64,000 nt of DNA from Drosophila pseudoobscura (Eukaryota; Arthropoda; Insecta; Diptera; Drosophilidae), in assembly GCF_009870125.1 (NCBI RefSeq), contig NC_046683.1:59349869-59413868 (forward strand), written 5' to 3'. The notes below the pieces were generated by a model, which saw only the letters and a program-made list of their open reading frames with translations, was not told the origin of the DNA and did no database searches. Positions 13,301 through 26,500 of the stretch are shown here, in pieces. A program made the translations under genes and the position numbers. Positions within the stretch are counted from its first letter, which is position 1. Each line of letters starts with the position of its first letter.

Positions 13301-16300
13301 TCAAGACGAATTGGCGCGGCGTCCACGTCTATCTGAAGCCCATCTACAAGTACTACTACGGACTGTTCCAGAAGCTGATCTTGCCCATGGTGGAGAAGAC
13401 TTGGACGGATAATGTGTTGCCCGATTTGCTGGTGAGTAGCAGTAGGCCTCCACTGCACTCCACACACACCCCTCCCCTCCCTGGTCCGTGCCTTTAGGGC
13501 TCTGTCGTCTAGCAATGGATTTAATTATTTATTTCGATTTGATTATACGCAATGATGCGTAGAATTAACATAAAATTTCATTATGCAATATTAATAGACT
13601 GCTGACAGACAGGACAGGACAGGCGGCAGGGAGATTCGGAGGCTGGGAGGCTGCTGGAATGGGAGGCTGGTGGGATGGTGGCAAAAGTGCCTGGCAATTT
13701 GTGTAATTTGACAAGAGTTCCACCTTGTCAGCAGGCCTTCTACCATCCGCCTACCATCCGCCGTCCATCAGATTTGTGATTTCTCGATTTCCTGATTTGT
13801 TCTCTAGGATATGGTGCAGGCACCATGCATTGTTTAATTACGATTTTGCCTCCAAGCCGACTTCCTCCCAGCCCGACGACTGTTGACTGTACAAATTTTG
13901 GCATCTGTCTGTAGTTAGACAATCAGTGCATTAACGATGATGCCAGTGACAGGTTCACAGGCTCACAGGCTCTGTTCTGCTCCGCTCTGCTTGGTCGTCC
14001 TTCATCCGCCCAATTAACCCCTTCCGTTCGATGGCCCCCAGGCAGCCATTGCCACTGCCACTCTGCCACTCCGGCACTCCACCACTCCGCCACTCCACCA
14101 CTCTGCCACTACAGTTTGCTTGTTCGCATTCATTAAGTTTTATGAAACGACCGACAATTTCCTCTTCTCTCGATTCGTCGGTTCTGGTTCTGGTTCTGGT
14201 TTGCGTTTGGGTTTTTTGTGCAATTTATATAAAATAAAAATTACTTCCGACTGCGAATGCAGCAGCAACGGGCCCGGCCCGGCCCGGCCCGTGTCCGTTT
14301 CCATGTCCGTTCATGCATGTAATGCGAGTGCGTCTCGGTCCACACACGAATGGAGTGTATAGTGGATAGTGGATCAGTGGTGCACGCATCAACAGGGGTT
14401 TGGGTTTGGGTTTGGGTTTGGGTATGCGGTTGCATGTGTTGCATACTGATTGCTGACATTCGACTGTGCCGTGGGGTTAGGAACTCTAACATTTACAATT
14501 AAAATTAACAAGTTTTCGACAGAGCCCGAAACCCCCGTGAAATGCATCGAACAATATTGATTGCAAATCAGAGATAAAATTGGATAAAAGCTATACATAT
14601 GTATTTTTAATCTAAGCACTCTCTCCCTCCCCCTCTCTTACATGTGTGTGTGTGTATAAACTAAAACCCCTCTCCAAACTGGCCACTCCACCGCCCCTGG
14701 GTGCGGGTGTCCCTTTCTTCCTGTCTCCCAACAGGTTGTCCAAGAGCTATTGAAAAAACTGCGAGCCGTGAGCGATACGACCTATTATCTGCGCGATTTC
14801 ATCCCGCTGAACCTGTTCATGCTGGACAACCGACATGTGAAGCTAACGCTGCGGATGTATGTCCAGAGTATCTACGATTTCATAATTGATTTTTATAAAG
14901 CCCTCAATTGGAACGAGAACCGAGCGTAAGTACCGTGCGGCATACCCTGGAATCGGTGCAGAGGGGCAGATTGCCGGCTGCCGGTTGCCGGTGGCCGGTT
15001 ACCGATTGCCGATTGCATCAGCTAAATGAAGTGCAAGTGCTCTTTCACTTAACTTTTATGCTGACTCCTCCACTGACTGCCACTTAATAGATAACTTTTC
15101 CATATGTGTGTGCATCCGCTCTGCTCACCTTATCGTTTTTTTTATTTTTATTTTTGTTTCTGCCACTTCAGCATCTGCGAGGAGCTGGAGGAGATGTCCA
15201 TGAAGGCCGGCGAGAGGCCGGAGGAGACACCAGAGGTGGTGGCCCTGCAGAACTACATCAACGAGTGTCGGGAGATGCGCATATTTGCCATAAAGGATGA
15301 AATCAAGAACGTGTTGAAGCGCGTCGTCTTCCTGCTGACACACACATACCTGACCAGTGAGTGCATGAATGCAGCCCCAACTCGAACCCGAACCCGAGCC
15401 CCAACACCAACCCTTGGAGCCTCTGCTTCTGGTTCTGCTGTTTGTGCAGCTGCCCAAGCGAGTCCTGCAATGGTCTGGTCCTGGTCTACCTCTCTCTCCA
15501 TCTCACCAGTTAGGGTTTTGTTTGCTTTAGACACTGTTTGCCCATGGGTGGGCAGTGGGGCGGAGTACAGTAGTACAGCAGCAGTCTCTCGCTTAACATA
15601 ATTAACCTCAACTAACAAGCAGAGAGGAGTCTACTAATTGGTTTTATAATTACTTGCGGTGAGACACACCAAACATTGAGCTCCGTTAAAACCCCCGAAA
15701 ATGCAACATAATGAGCTTAACAAATTCATGAATGTGTGAAAGTTGCTTTGACAACCGACAAATGCAGACAGGCCCAGGCCCAGGCCCAGGCCCCCGCAGA
15801 ACTCACTTCATCTCAGACAATTGCGAGTTATCGTCAAGTGTCGAGTCGTGTGTGTATCTTTTGGATAGCTGGTACAATGTCTGCGTGTTTGTGTGTGTGT
15901 GTGTGTGTGTGGCTTACACGGCTGTAAGCAGATGTAGATACAGATAGGACTTGTCGGGGGCCCATACAGTTACAGGACTCTCGTAGCGTACATCTAATTA
16001 ATTAGTTTGTTCCGAAAAAGAAGCACTCGCGCAGCCAATTAATTAAGAGTTAAGCGCAGTTAATTAGCAATGTGTACCAATTCGAAAGAGGGCTAGAGCC
16101 AGAGCGAGATGGAGATGGAGATGGAGAGAGAATCCTCCAGTCATCCTTCAGTCTAGTCATGGTCTCATCTGTATCCTCCTTCTACTGCTCCTGCTACCAA
16201 CAGGCGACGAAATCCATCTGAATACACGCACATTTATCCTGCCCGGTGAACTGGAGGAGGTCCTGGATCTCAGTGCCGCCCGACTGGCGGTGGTCCGTGA

Positions 16301-17552
16301 TAATCTGGAGCTGGCCTTGCGGTAAGTGAAATGCAGATTATATACAGATCCCCTGATGCTAAGCTGACACGACATTCCATTCCGCGCCATTGGCCTACAG
16401 CGAGCGGCGGGCAGAGTTCGAGAAGCTTCTCGCCCAGGAGAAGCGGACGATGGACGGGTTCCGCATTCGCGAAATCCGCGATGTGCTCACCCTGGAGGAG
16501 CTCAAGGAGCGGGTGGATACGGTCGATATGCTCTTCACGACCATCGAGGTGAGCAGAAAGGACAACAAACCATCGTCAAACTAGTCCTAATCGTTGTTCG
16601 CAAAAAACAGAATCTAAGCCGCGAGGCAAAGGCCATCAATGTGGAGGAGACCCTGCTGCAAATCGATGTGTCCGCCTTCCCCCTGCTGGCGGAGATCATT
16701 GAGAAAATGGAACCCATCGAGAAGCTGTGGAAGACATCCTACGAATTCGAAAAGGATTATCTTATTTGGTAAGCGACTGGCGACATTTGAGCCCATTGCA
16801 ATTATACTTTCGGACTGCAAAACGGAGGACTGCACTAGGCGCCAGAGGACACAAGTGTGGCGCAAAATATTTGTCCACATCCGAGCCATCATTTCCACTG
16901 GCATTGCCCTGCACGCAAATCCCAATACCAATTCCAAGAGCCGATTCCGACTCCAATTCCTATTCCAATTCCTATTCCGATTCCTATTCCTATCCCCATG
17001 CGAAAATGCCAGCACAAAGTTGAGTTCAAGTGCGGCGTAAAAATAGTCCGATTTTGAGCTACGACGAGTGCCCAAGGGGCCAGGGCCAGGGCCAGGGCCG
17101 GGCCAGCTTATGATGCTTGCCACTATTCTTTACTCCAGGGAGAGCAGAGCTGCAGCTCCTCCCGCTCCCATTTTTTTTGTGTGTGTGTGTTGCTTGTGTA
17201 CTTCTATTTACATCTCTTCTCGGTGTCCTTGCAGGATGTTCGAGCGCTTCGAATGCCTTAATGCGGATGGCGTGCGGGAGCAAGTGGAGAATATGCACAA
17301 GGTAAGTAGTTGCAAGTCGGAAGTTGTCATGCCGAGCCATGCCATGGCCATGGCCATGGCAGGGAGTCATCGCCAGAAGCTGGCGGAAATAAAAACTAGC
17401 AACGACCGACAAAGTTTGAGCTGTTGTCGGATTTCTATAGCTCCTCCGCTGGCCATCCATGCATGGCTCTCCGGCTTTAGTTCCCAATCCTGTCGCTCTC
17501 CTCCCTTTGTGTCTCCCTATGTCCATCCAGCTGTCTGTCTCGTGTGTCGTTT

Positions 17553-17585
<33 letters not shown>

Positions 17586-20500
17586 GCCAATGTAGCAACT
17601 AAAATGCAACTAAAAACCTCAAGCCACCTCGGGCGGCAGCAGCAGCAGCAGCAGCAGCAGCAATACTACTACGGACTAGCCGGGCCATCAGCAGCAGCAC
17701 AAAAAAAAAGAAAGTTCCACTTGGCAGCCGAAAAGTATGCAAGGAAAAAATGCCCAACATATTTGGCGGCTGCTTCGGAAGCCAAGTCCCAGCAGTCCCG
17801 ACTGGCATGGTTGGGGTCGGGGTTGGGGCTGGGGCTGTCCCTGTGTCCCTCTGGGGTCAGCAGGGCTGAAAAAAAGCTGCCACAAAGGAGCAAAAGGAAA
17901 GTCAGTTGAATTGAATTTTTCGGCACAGCTGAAGCGGCAAAGTGGGGACGCAAGAGACCCCTTAAAAATGAAATAAAAAAAAACAAAAACGAGTACAACA
18001 ACAAGAAGGGAAGCCTCAAATACCCTCATTGAAAACCTGTTTAAAAGCATATCTTTCTTATGGCTAGAGAAACATGTCCTGCATATCCTCCATTATCCAC
18101 TTATCGTCCTTATCGTCCCTCCTGCAGATAATGTACAAGCTGTCCCGCCAGTTGGCCTACAATCCGGTGGCCAAGCGGGCCGCCGAACAGATGCGCATGA
18201 AAATCGAAAAGTTCCGCATCTACTTGCCCGTTCTGGACTCGATTTGCCGCCACGGACTGGAGAAGCGGCACTGGGACCAGATATCACAGATACTGGGACG
18301 CAAGGTTAACCCGAAGCTGTTTCCCTCGCTCAAGGACATGATCGACGTGGACATCATGAGCATACTGCCGCAGCTGGAGGAGATTGCGAATGCGGCGGGC
18401 AAGGAGTACGACCTGAACCTGGGCCTGAAGAACATGCAGGCGGACTGGCGGGACGTGATGTTCGAGGTGCTGCAGTACCGCGACTCGGACACGCACATCC
18501 TCGCGAGCATCGACGACATACAGACGCTGCTGGACGACCACATTATGCGGACGCAGGCCATGAAGCGATCGCCCTTCATTGTGGCCCTCGGCTCCAAGGC
18601 GGACGACTGGGAGGCCCGGCTGCTGCTCATCCAGAACATCATCGATGCCTGGACCCAGGTGCAGGTCACGTGGATGTATCTGGAGCCCATATTCAGCTCT
18701 GAGGACATCATGCGACAGATGCCGCTCGAGGGACGCAACTTCAAGGCCGTGGACAAGACCTGGCGCCGGATCATGAAGAATACGATCAAGGACCGCCATG
18801 TGATGGCGGCCACCGAGTACCCGGAAATGCTGGAGATCTTCACCAAGGCCATTGAGGATCTGGAGACGGTCCAGAAGGGCCTCAACACGTATCTGGAGCA
18901 GAAGCGTTTGTTCTTCGCCCGCTTCTTCTTCCTGTCCAACGATGAACTGCTGGAAATCCTGTCCGAGACGAAGGATCCCATGCGGGTCCAGCCGCACTTG
19001 AGGAAGTGCTTCGAGGGGGTGAGCCCTACTCCCAGCTGGGATATTCCCTTTCCATCCTTACGGTCTCTTCTCTGTTGATTAGATTGGCACTCTCACCTTT
19101 GACGACCAAATGGAGATCACGGAGATGATTAGCGACGAGGACGAGCGCGTTGCCCTTGTGCGCAAAATCAATCCCCAGGCGGCCAATGTAAGACACTGGT
19201 GCCTGCCACCTGCCACCTGCCCCGTGCCTCCTGTGCCGGATGTTTCGTTGATGATTTCCCGTTTTTGCAGGGCCTCGTCGAGATCTGGCTGAAGGAGGTG
19301 GAGATGGTGATGCTGGAGAGCGTGAAGGAGCAAATGCGCGAGGCCTGGGAGGACTATTCGATGGTGGAGCGCATTTCGTGGGTGGTGTCCTGGCCCGGAC
19401 AGGTGGTCCAGGGCATTTCCTGCATGGCCTGGACCTATGAGGTGAGCAGGACGATTCCTTTTTGCAATAAAAACCGCGATAACCGCAAGGGTCTCATCTC
19501 TGGGACCAACAAATGTCCATCAGTTGGCTGTCAGACGAGAGAGCCGTCTCTCAGTGGTTCTGACAGTGAGATTAGCTCATGGTCCCAGGTCCCAGCTCAT
19601 CAGACGCCTTCCCTGTCTCTCTCTCTTTCTGCCTCTCTTTTTGCTTTGTGGAGCATTTCCCTTTTGGGCTTTGACTTTGAGAGAAGTTTTCTCGCTCTCA
19701 GCTCCTTTGCGGCAGCGAAATTGCAAATCATATTTTACTTCATATTCGCTGCCTTTGCTGCAGTTTCTCACAGACTTTATGCTCTTCATTTCCCTTGTTT
19801 CCTGCAGGTGGAGGAGGCCATCGAGACGAAGGCGCTGCCGGCCTATTTGGAGAAGTCCAATAACCAGATTGCCGACCTGGTGCAGCTGGTGCGAACGGAT
19901 CTTCAGGCGGGCGTACGGATTGCAGTGGAGGCGTTGATTGTCCTGGATGTACACGGTTAGTGAACGGCGGAATTACCGATTACCCTCTGCCAGTGGCTTA
20001 ATCCCTGGCCAATCTTTTGTTGCAGCACGCGACGTGGTCAAGTATCTCACGGATACGAAGGTGGCCAACATACAGGACTTTGATTGGATCTCCCAGCTGC
20101 GCTACTACTGGAAGGTCGATGACAGTGAGTGGCCGTCCACATTCGCATTCACATTCACATTCCATCGCATAAATCATCATTGTTCTACATTTCAATGCTT
20201 CCACAGAAAGCGAGGATTGGGTGTGCGTCAGTATGGTGGTCACAGATGTTAAATATGGCATGGAATATCTGGGGAATCTGCCCCGCTTGGTGGTCACTCC
20301 ACTAACGGATCGCTGCTACCGGTGGGTACTCCTCTTCCACCTCCACTCCCTTTCCCTGCTTTCCCAGTCCTCTTTCTCTCTATCTCGCTCTCTTTTTATG
20401 GAAATATCCAAAATATTAATTGACAAACCGTTGCAAAAGCAGCTGTCTGTGTGTGTGTGCTTCACCCCTCTCTATTCCCCCATCCCCCCGAGTCCTAAAG

Positions 20501-23500
20501 TCAGGAACGTTTATTGGAAAAATATTTATTTTATTTCGGTGCATTTTAAATTTATTTTCATTTTTCAAACAAAACGTAAAAATACGCAAAAAAAAAGGAG
20601 CTGAAAACCTTTTTGATGTTTAAGCTGCTACCGTGCCGTACGACAAACACACACGCATACAAAATAATGCCAACAATAACCAGGCGGGGACCTGGACCTG
20701 GGCCCGGGCCTGGACCTGGACCTGGAAGAGAGACCAGGCAGGACACACAGGCTGGCTGGCAGGACACACAGGCTGTAGGCAGGCCGTGCCGTGCCGTGCC
20801 GTCGCTGGCAAGCTGGCAGAAAGGACATTTTAATGGGGTTTCCGATAAAACTTTTATATTAAACAAATAAATCAATGTTGGACAGTTTTTCACACAAACA
20901 CAACAGCACACACACACACACACATGTATCGATAGTTAAAAAACGAATAGGAAGGGGCCAGGGGGGGGGAGGAAACAGACAAACAAAAAATTGAAACCGA
21001 GTATATAGATATTTCGTCGTATGGCTATGGACGGAAAAGCTAAAAAATATATGCGCACAGGCCAACATTGAACCCCACCAATCTCCCCCCCCCTCGCCCA
21101 ACGAAGTGGGTGCCCGCCAATATGATAAAAATATGAACTGAAAGCAAAACAAGCAGCGGCTGAAATTTATGAAAATATATGTAGTAATCCATGGGAATGG
21201 GTCTCGAGGCGGGCAATGCCCTAGAAAAAGTGTCAAAGGATAGGCATTTTGTAGATTTTAGGGGCGGGGGTGGGCAGGGGCGAGTTTCAAGTTTAATATT
21301 CAGAATACAAAGAGTAAAAGTATTCATTTTTTGGAATGAATAGTGTTGATATTCAGTGGAAATATTTGCCAATAATTTATAACTAGATAGATCTTTTATG
21401 GCGCGAAATATAGATGAATAAATAATGAATGGTGGATGGATTTGTAAACGACTTATCGCCTTATCATGGCTTAATGATAAGTGGGTTTCGGATAGCACAA
21501 ATACTCATCTGAAAAGACACCCAAACTTGAGATATTCAGTAATCCATCGGTAGTGCATGCTTCTCGAGGTGTTCTTTTGAGACTGCTTCCCCCCCCCCCC
21601 CCCCCCCTGGCTGGCATGCCCGATGATGGCCCAATCCATATACCCCTTTTAGGGCATAATTCCCTGCGATTCCGAGAGCTGGACAAAGCCATGGTGGCAG
21701 GAGGGCAGAGAGAAAATAGCCATAAATGACAATTTTTTAAGCTGCTGCCCGTGAGAAATGTGAAAAAATGTAAAATAGATATTAAAAGCATGCAGCACGG
21801 CATTCTCGGGCTCCGCCCCCATCCTGCTCCCGGTGCCCCCACCGACCCATTTATGTAGTTATTCCTGCTGCTGCAGAACCTCGACTATTTTCTAATTCCC
21901 CGCTTTCTCTGTGCAGCACTTTGATGGGCGCCCTCAAGCTGTGCCTGGGCGGGGCGCCCGAAGGACCCGCCGGCACGGGCAAGACGGAGACCTGCAAGGA
22001 TCTGGCCAAGGCGGTGGCCAAGAAGTGTGTGGTCTTCAACTGTTCCGATGGCCTGGACTACAAGGCGCTGGGCAAGTTCTTCAAGGTGAGTGAAGCTCCC
22101 ACACAGCAACAACAACAACAGGGCTCTCTATCAAAAGCGTCGCACTGTCTGCGATGTGGCCTGCTCTATTGCTCGACGGCTTGGCTTTCTAATTGATGGC
22201 CGAAAAGAGAATCAAGAGTCAAGAGCATTAATCAGGCAAAGAACTCGTCTGGATGCGGCGGCACACACGCAACAATCGTTGAGCACTCATAGATGTGAAT
22301 GTGAGTGCGAGTGTGAGTGTGGGCAAGTCGGTTAATTTGCCACACGCTGAGTTCTTCATGTCAGACACAATGGAGCCGCCGAGTCGGGGCTTCCCTTCCT
22401 GCTTCCCTTTGCCCCGACACAGCCGAGCCGGCGTCCGAGTGTGGGTGTATCTGTGTGTTTATTGAAATTTATGCAGCATTCGGGATAATCGCATTTGCCC
22501 GGACCGTTGACTAATTAGCCAGTTTGTGAAAGTAATGGGCCGCGCAGCCCTCTGCTCTACTCTGCCCCGCGCTGCCCTGCACTGCCGGACTTTCGTGCAG
22601 GTCCCACTTAAGGTTTATGCAAATTTTAATTTACAGGTCGTTAACCGAGAGCAGAGTCCTATTCACTGCCCTCCGCTCTCTCCCTATGCCCTCACGCACA
22701 TCTTAAGTGGGTGCTGAAATCTTGTCGTAAAATTTATGTATAGGCTATAATCGCTTAATACGCTCACACGGCTAATTGCATAATAGTTTTAAGCCACGTT
22801 CTCTGGCGGGTGGTGGGGGACGGGGGGCGGTGGAGATACACACCGTAGATCAGGCAAACTTCAAGCTCATTTGCATGGGATTTCTATTAATATCGAGAGG
22901 AGAGTGGAGAGTGGAGGGAGGAGAGAGGAGAGTGGAGAGCAGTGGAGAGCAAAGAGGAGCGACTACTTTTGTGGCCAGGCAGGCAGGCAGCTTTGTGTAG
23001 TTTTTGTCGCATGGGGTCCATAAATTGGGTTCTCAGTTCTCAATTCCCAATTTAAATTAATGAATTTATGCGATTGCCGACCACTTGGAGTGGAGTGGAA
23101 TGGGCGGGAGTGGGGGGGAGGGGTGTGTTTAACATTTGTTTATTCTTTTTTATTGCTTAATTTGGTTTGCGGCTCATCCAAGCAACGACTCGAATGATCA
23201 TTCGATGATAATGATGCCCCCCATCTGGTCTAGTTTTAGAAAGTCGTTCTCCGTCTGTGCCGTGTGCCGTGTGGCGTGTGGCGTGCGGTGTGTGTCACCA
23301 ACTGGATGATGATGACTGTCGTTACTCTGTTCTAATAATCTCTCTAGGAAGTATCCGTATACCATTACTGCCACATTCCTCCTTCCACCCTCCGGCCAAC
23401 AGATAGACACACAGACAGACAGACTTTTGCTTTGTTGCTAGAGGAATGTCTCTGGGGGGGTGGGGGAGGTAACAATGTTGCGACAATAAAATAATTTGCA

Positions 23501-26500
23501 ATTGACAGAATATTCGAAATATGCCAAAGCAATTTCTGCATCTTTGTGCCACACAGAGAGAGAGAGTGGGGAGAGAAGTAATCGTAAATAAATTAAATGC
23601 AAATAAAATGGCCACAACAATGGCAGAGAACTGTAGTCCGGAGTCCGGAGTCCGTAGACCGGAGTCCGTCCGCCTGTGTGGCATGCGGCATCCACAATGC
23701 CACGCACCAAACAAAAGGCGCATCCAATGGATGGCAAAAAGTTATCGCAGCTGTAGAAGCACAGCCAGGAGCAGGACATGAGGCAGGACAGGGGCCAGAA
23801 CGGGGGCCAGGACGGGGGCCAGGACGGGGGCCAGGACGGGGGCCAGGACGGGGCGTTGGGTTAGCTGGCAATGCCGCCGCCAAACCACTCTGTGGATGGA
23901 GTTCAAAGTGTGCTCTGTGCCACTTTTTTGTTGTTGTTTTTTTTCTTTGCTCTTTGCCGGGCTCCATTCCACGGCATCCACTCGCGCTTCCTCTGGACAA
24001 ACAAAGTCCTAACACAACACTAGCTCCTCCAACACCATCGCCATCGCCAGAACCACCAATGCAGAGGCGCTAATTGTACAATAGCCGCATGCCAAGCATC
24101 CAGAACAACGAACGACGGGTGGCAGGAGGGACAACACAGTGACTGGAAAAAGCGTGCGAACGCGCAATAGAATGTAAACTAGCTGTGTGGCTACCAAGCA
24201 GGCGGAAGGCCAATAGAGCCGGGCACACAGCCGTAGAGGTGTTTGAGTAGGTTATTGTTTCTCCAAAGTTCCAATATTTGAGGGCGGGCTATACGAGTAG
24301 ATGGGTTGTAGGCATCTGTCTTCTGGCCATGGTAGTATTTTTAGAACGGTCCATATTTAATATAAATAAATGATACTCATTTAAATATGAAATATATTTA
24401 TTTAAATCAAATATTTTTAAATTACTGGTAAAATGTAAGTCTTGTTTTTTTGCTCGTATTTTGTAATCACAAATAGCAAACACGATAGCATTGTGCACTG
24501 TTATTACAAGCGGAAACTAGCACAATGCCTGGGGGCTCCATTTTATATGCACACATACATACATGTATGTACATACATACATACATCAGATGTATGTGAA
24601 AAGAGTTTCTTAACACAATTTCGACAATGGTTTATCAATTTTTAAATGAATTTGTTGGTTAATTGTGACTTCTTCTGCTGTACTTTCTAGTCAATTCGTA
24701 ACCTTTTCATGTGTCAAAGCTATGGGTTGCTTTAAGAGAATTCAATTGTAGAATATTCCAAATAATTACTCGTACAATATGGACATTTGAGACGAGTGTA
24801 GACGAAAATCAAAGCTAACGAGATGTGCTCTCCGGCATGTGCTTATCCGTATCCGCATCTGCAGCGGCTTCCACCGCTTGTTGGTGGGGGGAGGGGAGAG
24901 GTGTGGGGTGGGGCTCTATAGATTTCCCTAATTAAGCGAAACTCAAACCTTTTCTTCAATTAACCATGCAATATCCAGTGGCCAGGCCGGAGGCAACTCA
25001 AAGGGACATATCACATGCCGTTTCATCCTCCCGATTTGCGATTCTCGATGCCGTTTCCGATTCCGATTCTGGTCCAGCATATGGCACTTGCAGTCAGGTC
25101 AGTTCTTTGCTGGACCTCGAGCTGGACGGGGGAGGGAAGGAGGGAAGAAAGGGAGCGAAGGGAGGGGGGCTGGGTATAAAACAGCATATTTATTGCAACA
25201 TGCAAAAAGGAAGGCATATCAAAGGGTCCGGTCCGGTCCAGTCCGGTCCGGTCCAGTCCGGTCCAGTCCAGTCCATTCCAGTCCAACCCACATCGACCTC
25301 TGGCCCTCGGACCCGGAGAGAACCAGAGAAACCAGAAACCGAGAGCCATCAGAAAGAGAAAATAATGTTTATGCTGCTGTTTGCCTTTTCCACGAGTGTT
25401 TCGACGAGTGTTCTGTGTGCCGTGTGTACGTGTCTGTGTGTCTGTGTGCCGTGTGTACGTGTGCACGTGTGTGTGTGTGTGTGGCCGTATCCTTGTCCAG
25501 GAATTTCTGTTTCTGTTTCTATTTGTGTTTTGTATTTTTTCCCAGCACTGTTCTGCTGTGCTCTGCTCTGTTTTGTTCTGGTCTGTATCCTCATCTATGG
25601 CGTTGTTTCTTTGCAGGGACTGGCGCAATCGGGCGCCTGGGCCTGCTTCGACGAGTTCAATCGCATCGAGCTGGAAGTGCTGTCGGTGGTGGCGCAACAG
25701 ATCCTGACCATACAGCGGGCCATCGGACGCAAGGTTGTGAAATTCTTTTTCGAGGATACAATGCTCAAACTGGATCCGACTTGTTCCATATTCATAACCA
25801 TGAATCCCGGGTGAGTGCCGCGCCACATCGAATGGGTGGGGGCATGGGGCATGGTGCATGGGGCATGTTGTCTGTCGAGGGAACAGCAGCTGCGGTTTCA
25901 CGCATCGCATTTTTTCCACACGCTCTCCTTCGTTTTGGGTGTGTGCATTTGAAAATGCATTTAGTTACTTTGTAAGCCCCCGTATACGGCCTACACAGAG
26001 CACGGAAGGAGGGGAAGGACGAGAAGGAGGAGGCGGCGCAAGGGCTGGACTGGTAGCAGTTCTCTGATGTGGACAGGGCTATTAGCCAGCCGCCAGCCGC
26101 CACTCGGCACGCCCTCCGACGCCCCCGGTGAACACTGAAGCGGGTAGTGGGAAGGTGGAAGGCTGTCTCTGTGCGTTCCGATATTGGTAGTTATTGCGTT
26201 ATTGGAGATTTTCCCATCGGGATATTTATTGCTTTGGCATGCATGCAGAACAGCTGCGACAAACATGCATATTAGCCCTCGATCCAGCTCCAGCTCCAAC
26301 GCCTGCTCCTGCTCCTGCTCCAGTTCCAAGTTCCTTCTGCTGTCCGGCTGTCCGGCTGTCCGGCTGTCTTCCTCTCTATCCATAACTGATTGTGCCATTC
26401 AGCGAAGGTCTTAATTTCGATTGGACGTCGCTTTTGCCTTTGCTTTGGCCATTGCCATTGCCACTGCCAGCAGGCAGACTTCCTGCCTGGCAGGAAGCTC

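Larger units (their letters stand above)
7395..15356 (+). other. Dhc62B: dynein N-terminal tail, exons 1-13
   Basis: Coding exons: 7395-7614, 7682-7885, 9705-9974, 10031-10182, 10234-10331, 10396-10543, 11255-11371, 11984-12150, 12218-12509, 12570-13155, 13217-13431, 14735-14925, 15172-15356 (residues 1 to about 948). The tail joins intermediate/light chains and docks on the axoneme; it is the least conserved part, so boundaries rest on splice signals, phase continuity and codon use. Exon 7 has a second in-phase acceptor at 11270, which would remove five residues. Exon 12 has no internal ATG early on but reads cleanly between a GTTGTC start and GC|gtaagt. The intron 9975-10030 has a GC donor. 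Confidence 0.85.

Noticed and set aside
14396..14423. GGGTTT array resembling a telomeric repeat
   Set aside because: Only four to five units, and Drosophila telomeres do not use such repeats; ordinary microsatellite.
18220..18997. Two antisense open frames over 230 codons
   Set aside because: Lie opposite the 891-nt dynein exon 18, whose sense frame has clear family conservation.
20927..20934. DRE/BEAF-like TATCGATA in dynein intron 23
   Set aside because: A single 8-bp palindrome beside a CA array, deep in an intron and far from any promoter; not enough to call a regulatory site.
21589..21607. Run of 19 C
   Set aside because: Homopolymer of uncertain length, likely partly a sequencing matter; no functional claim.
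25023..25919. Nearly 300-codon open frames on both strands
   Set aside because: Driven by GTCC and GT arrays in dynein intron 24 and by the overlap with real exon 25 (25617-25810).
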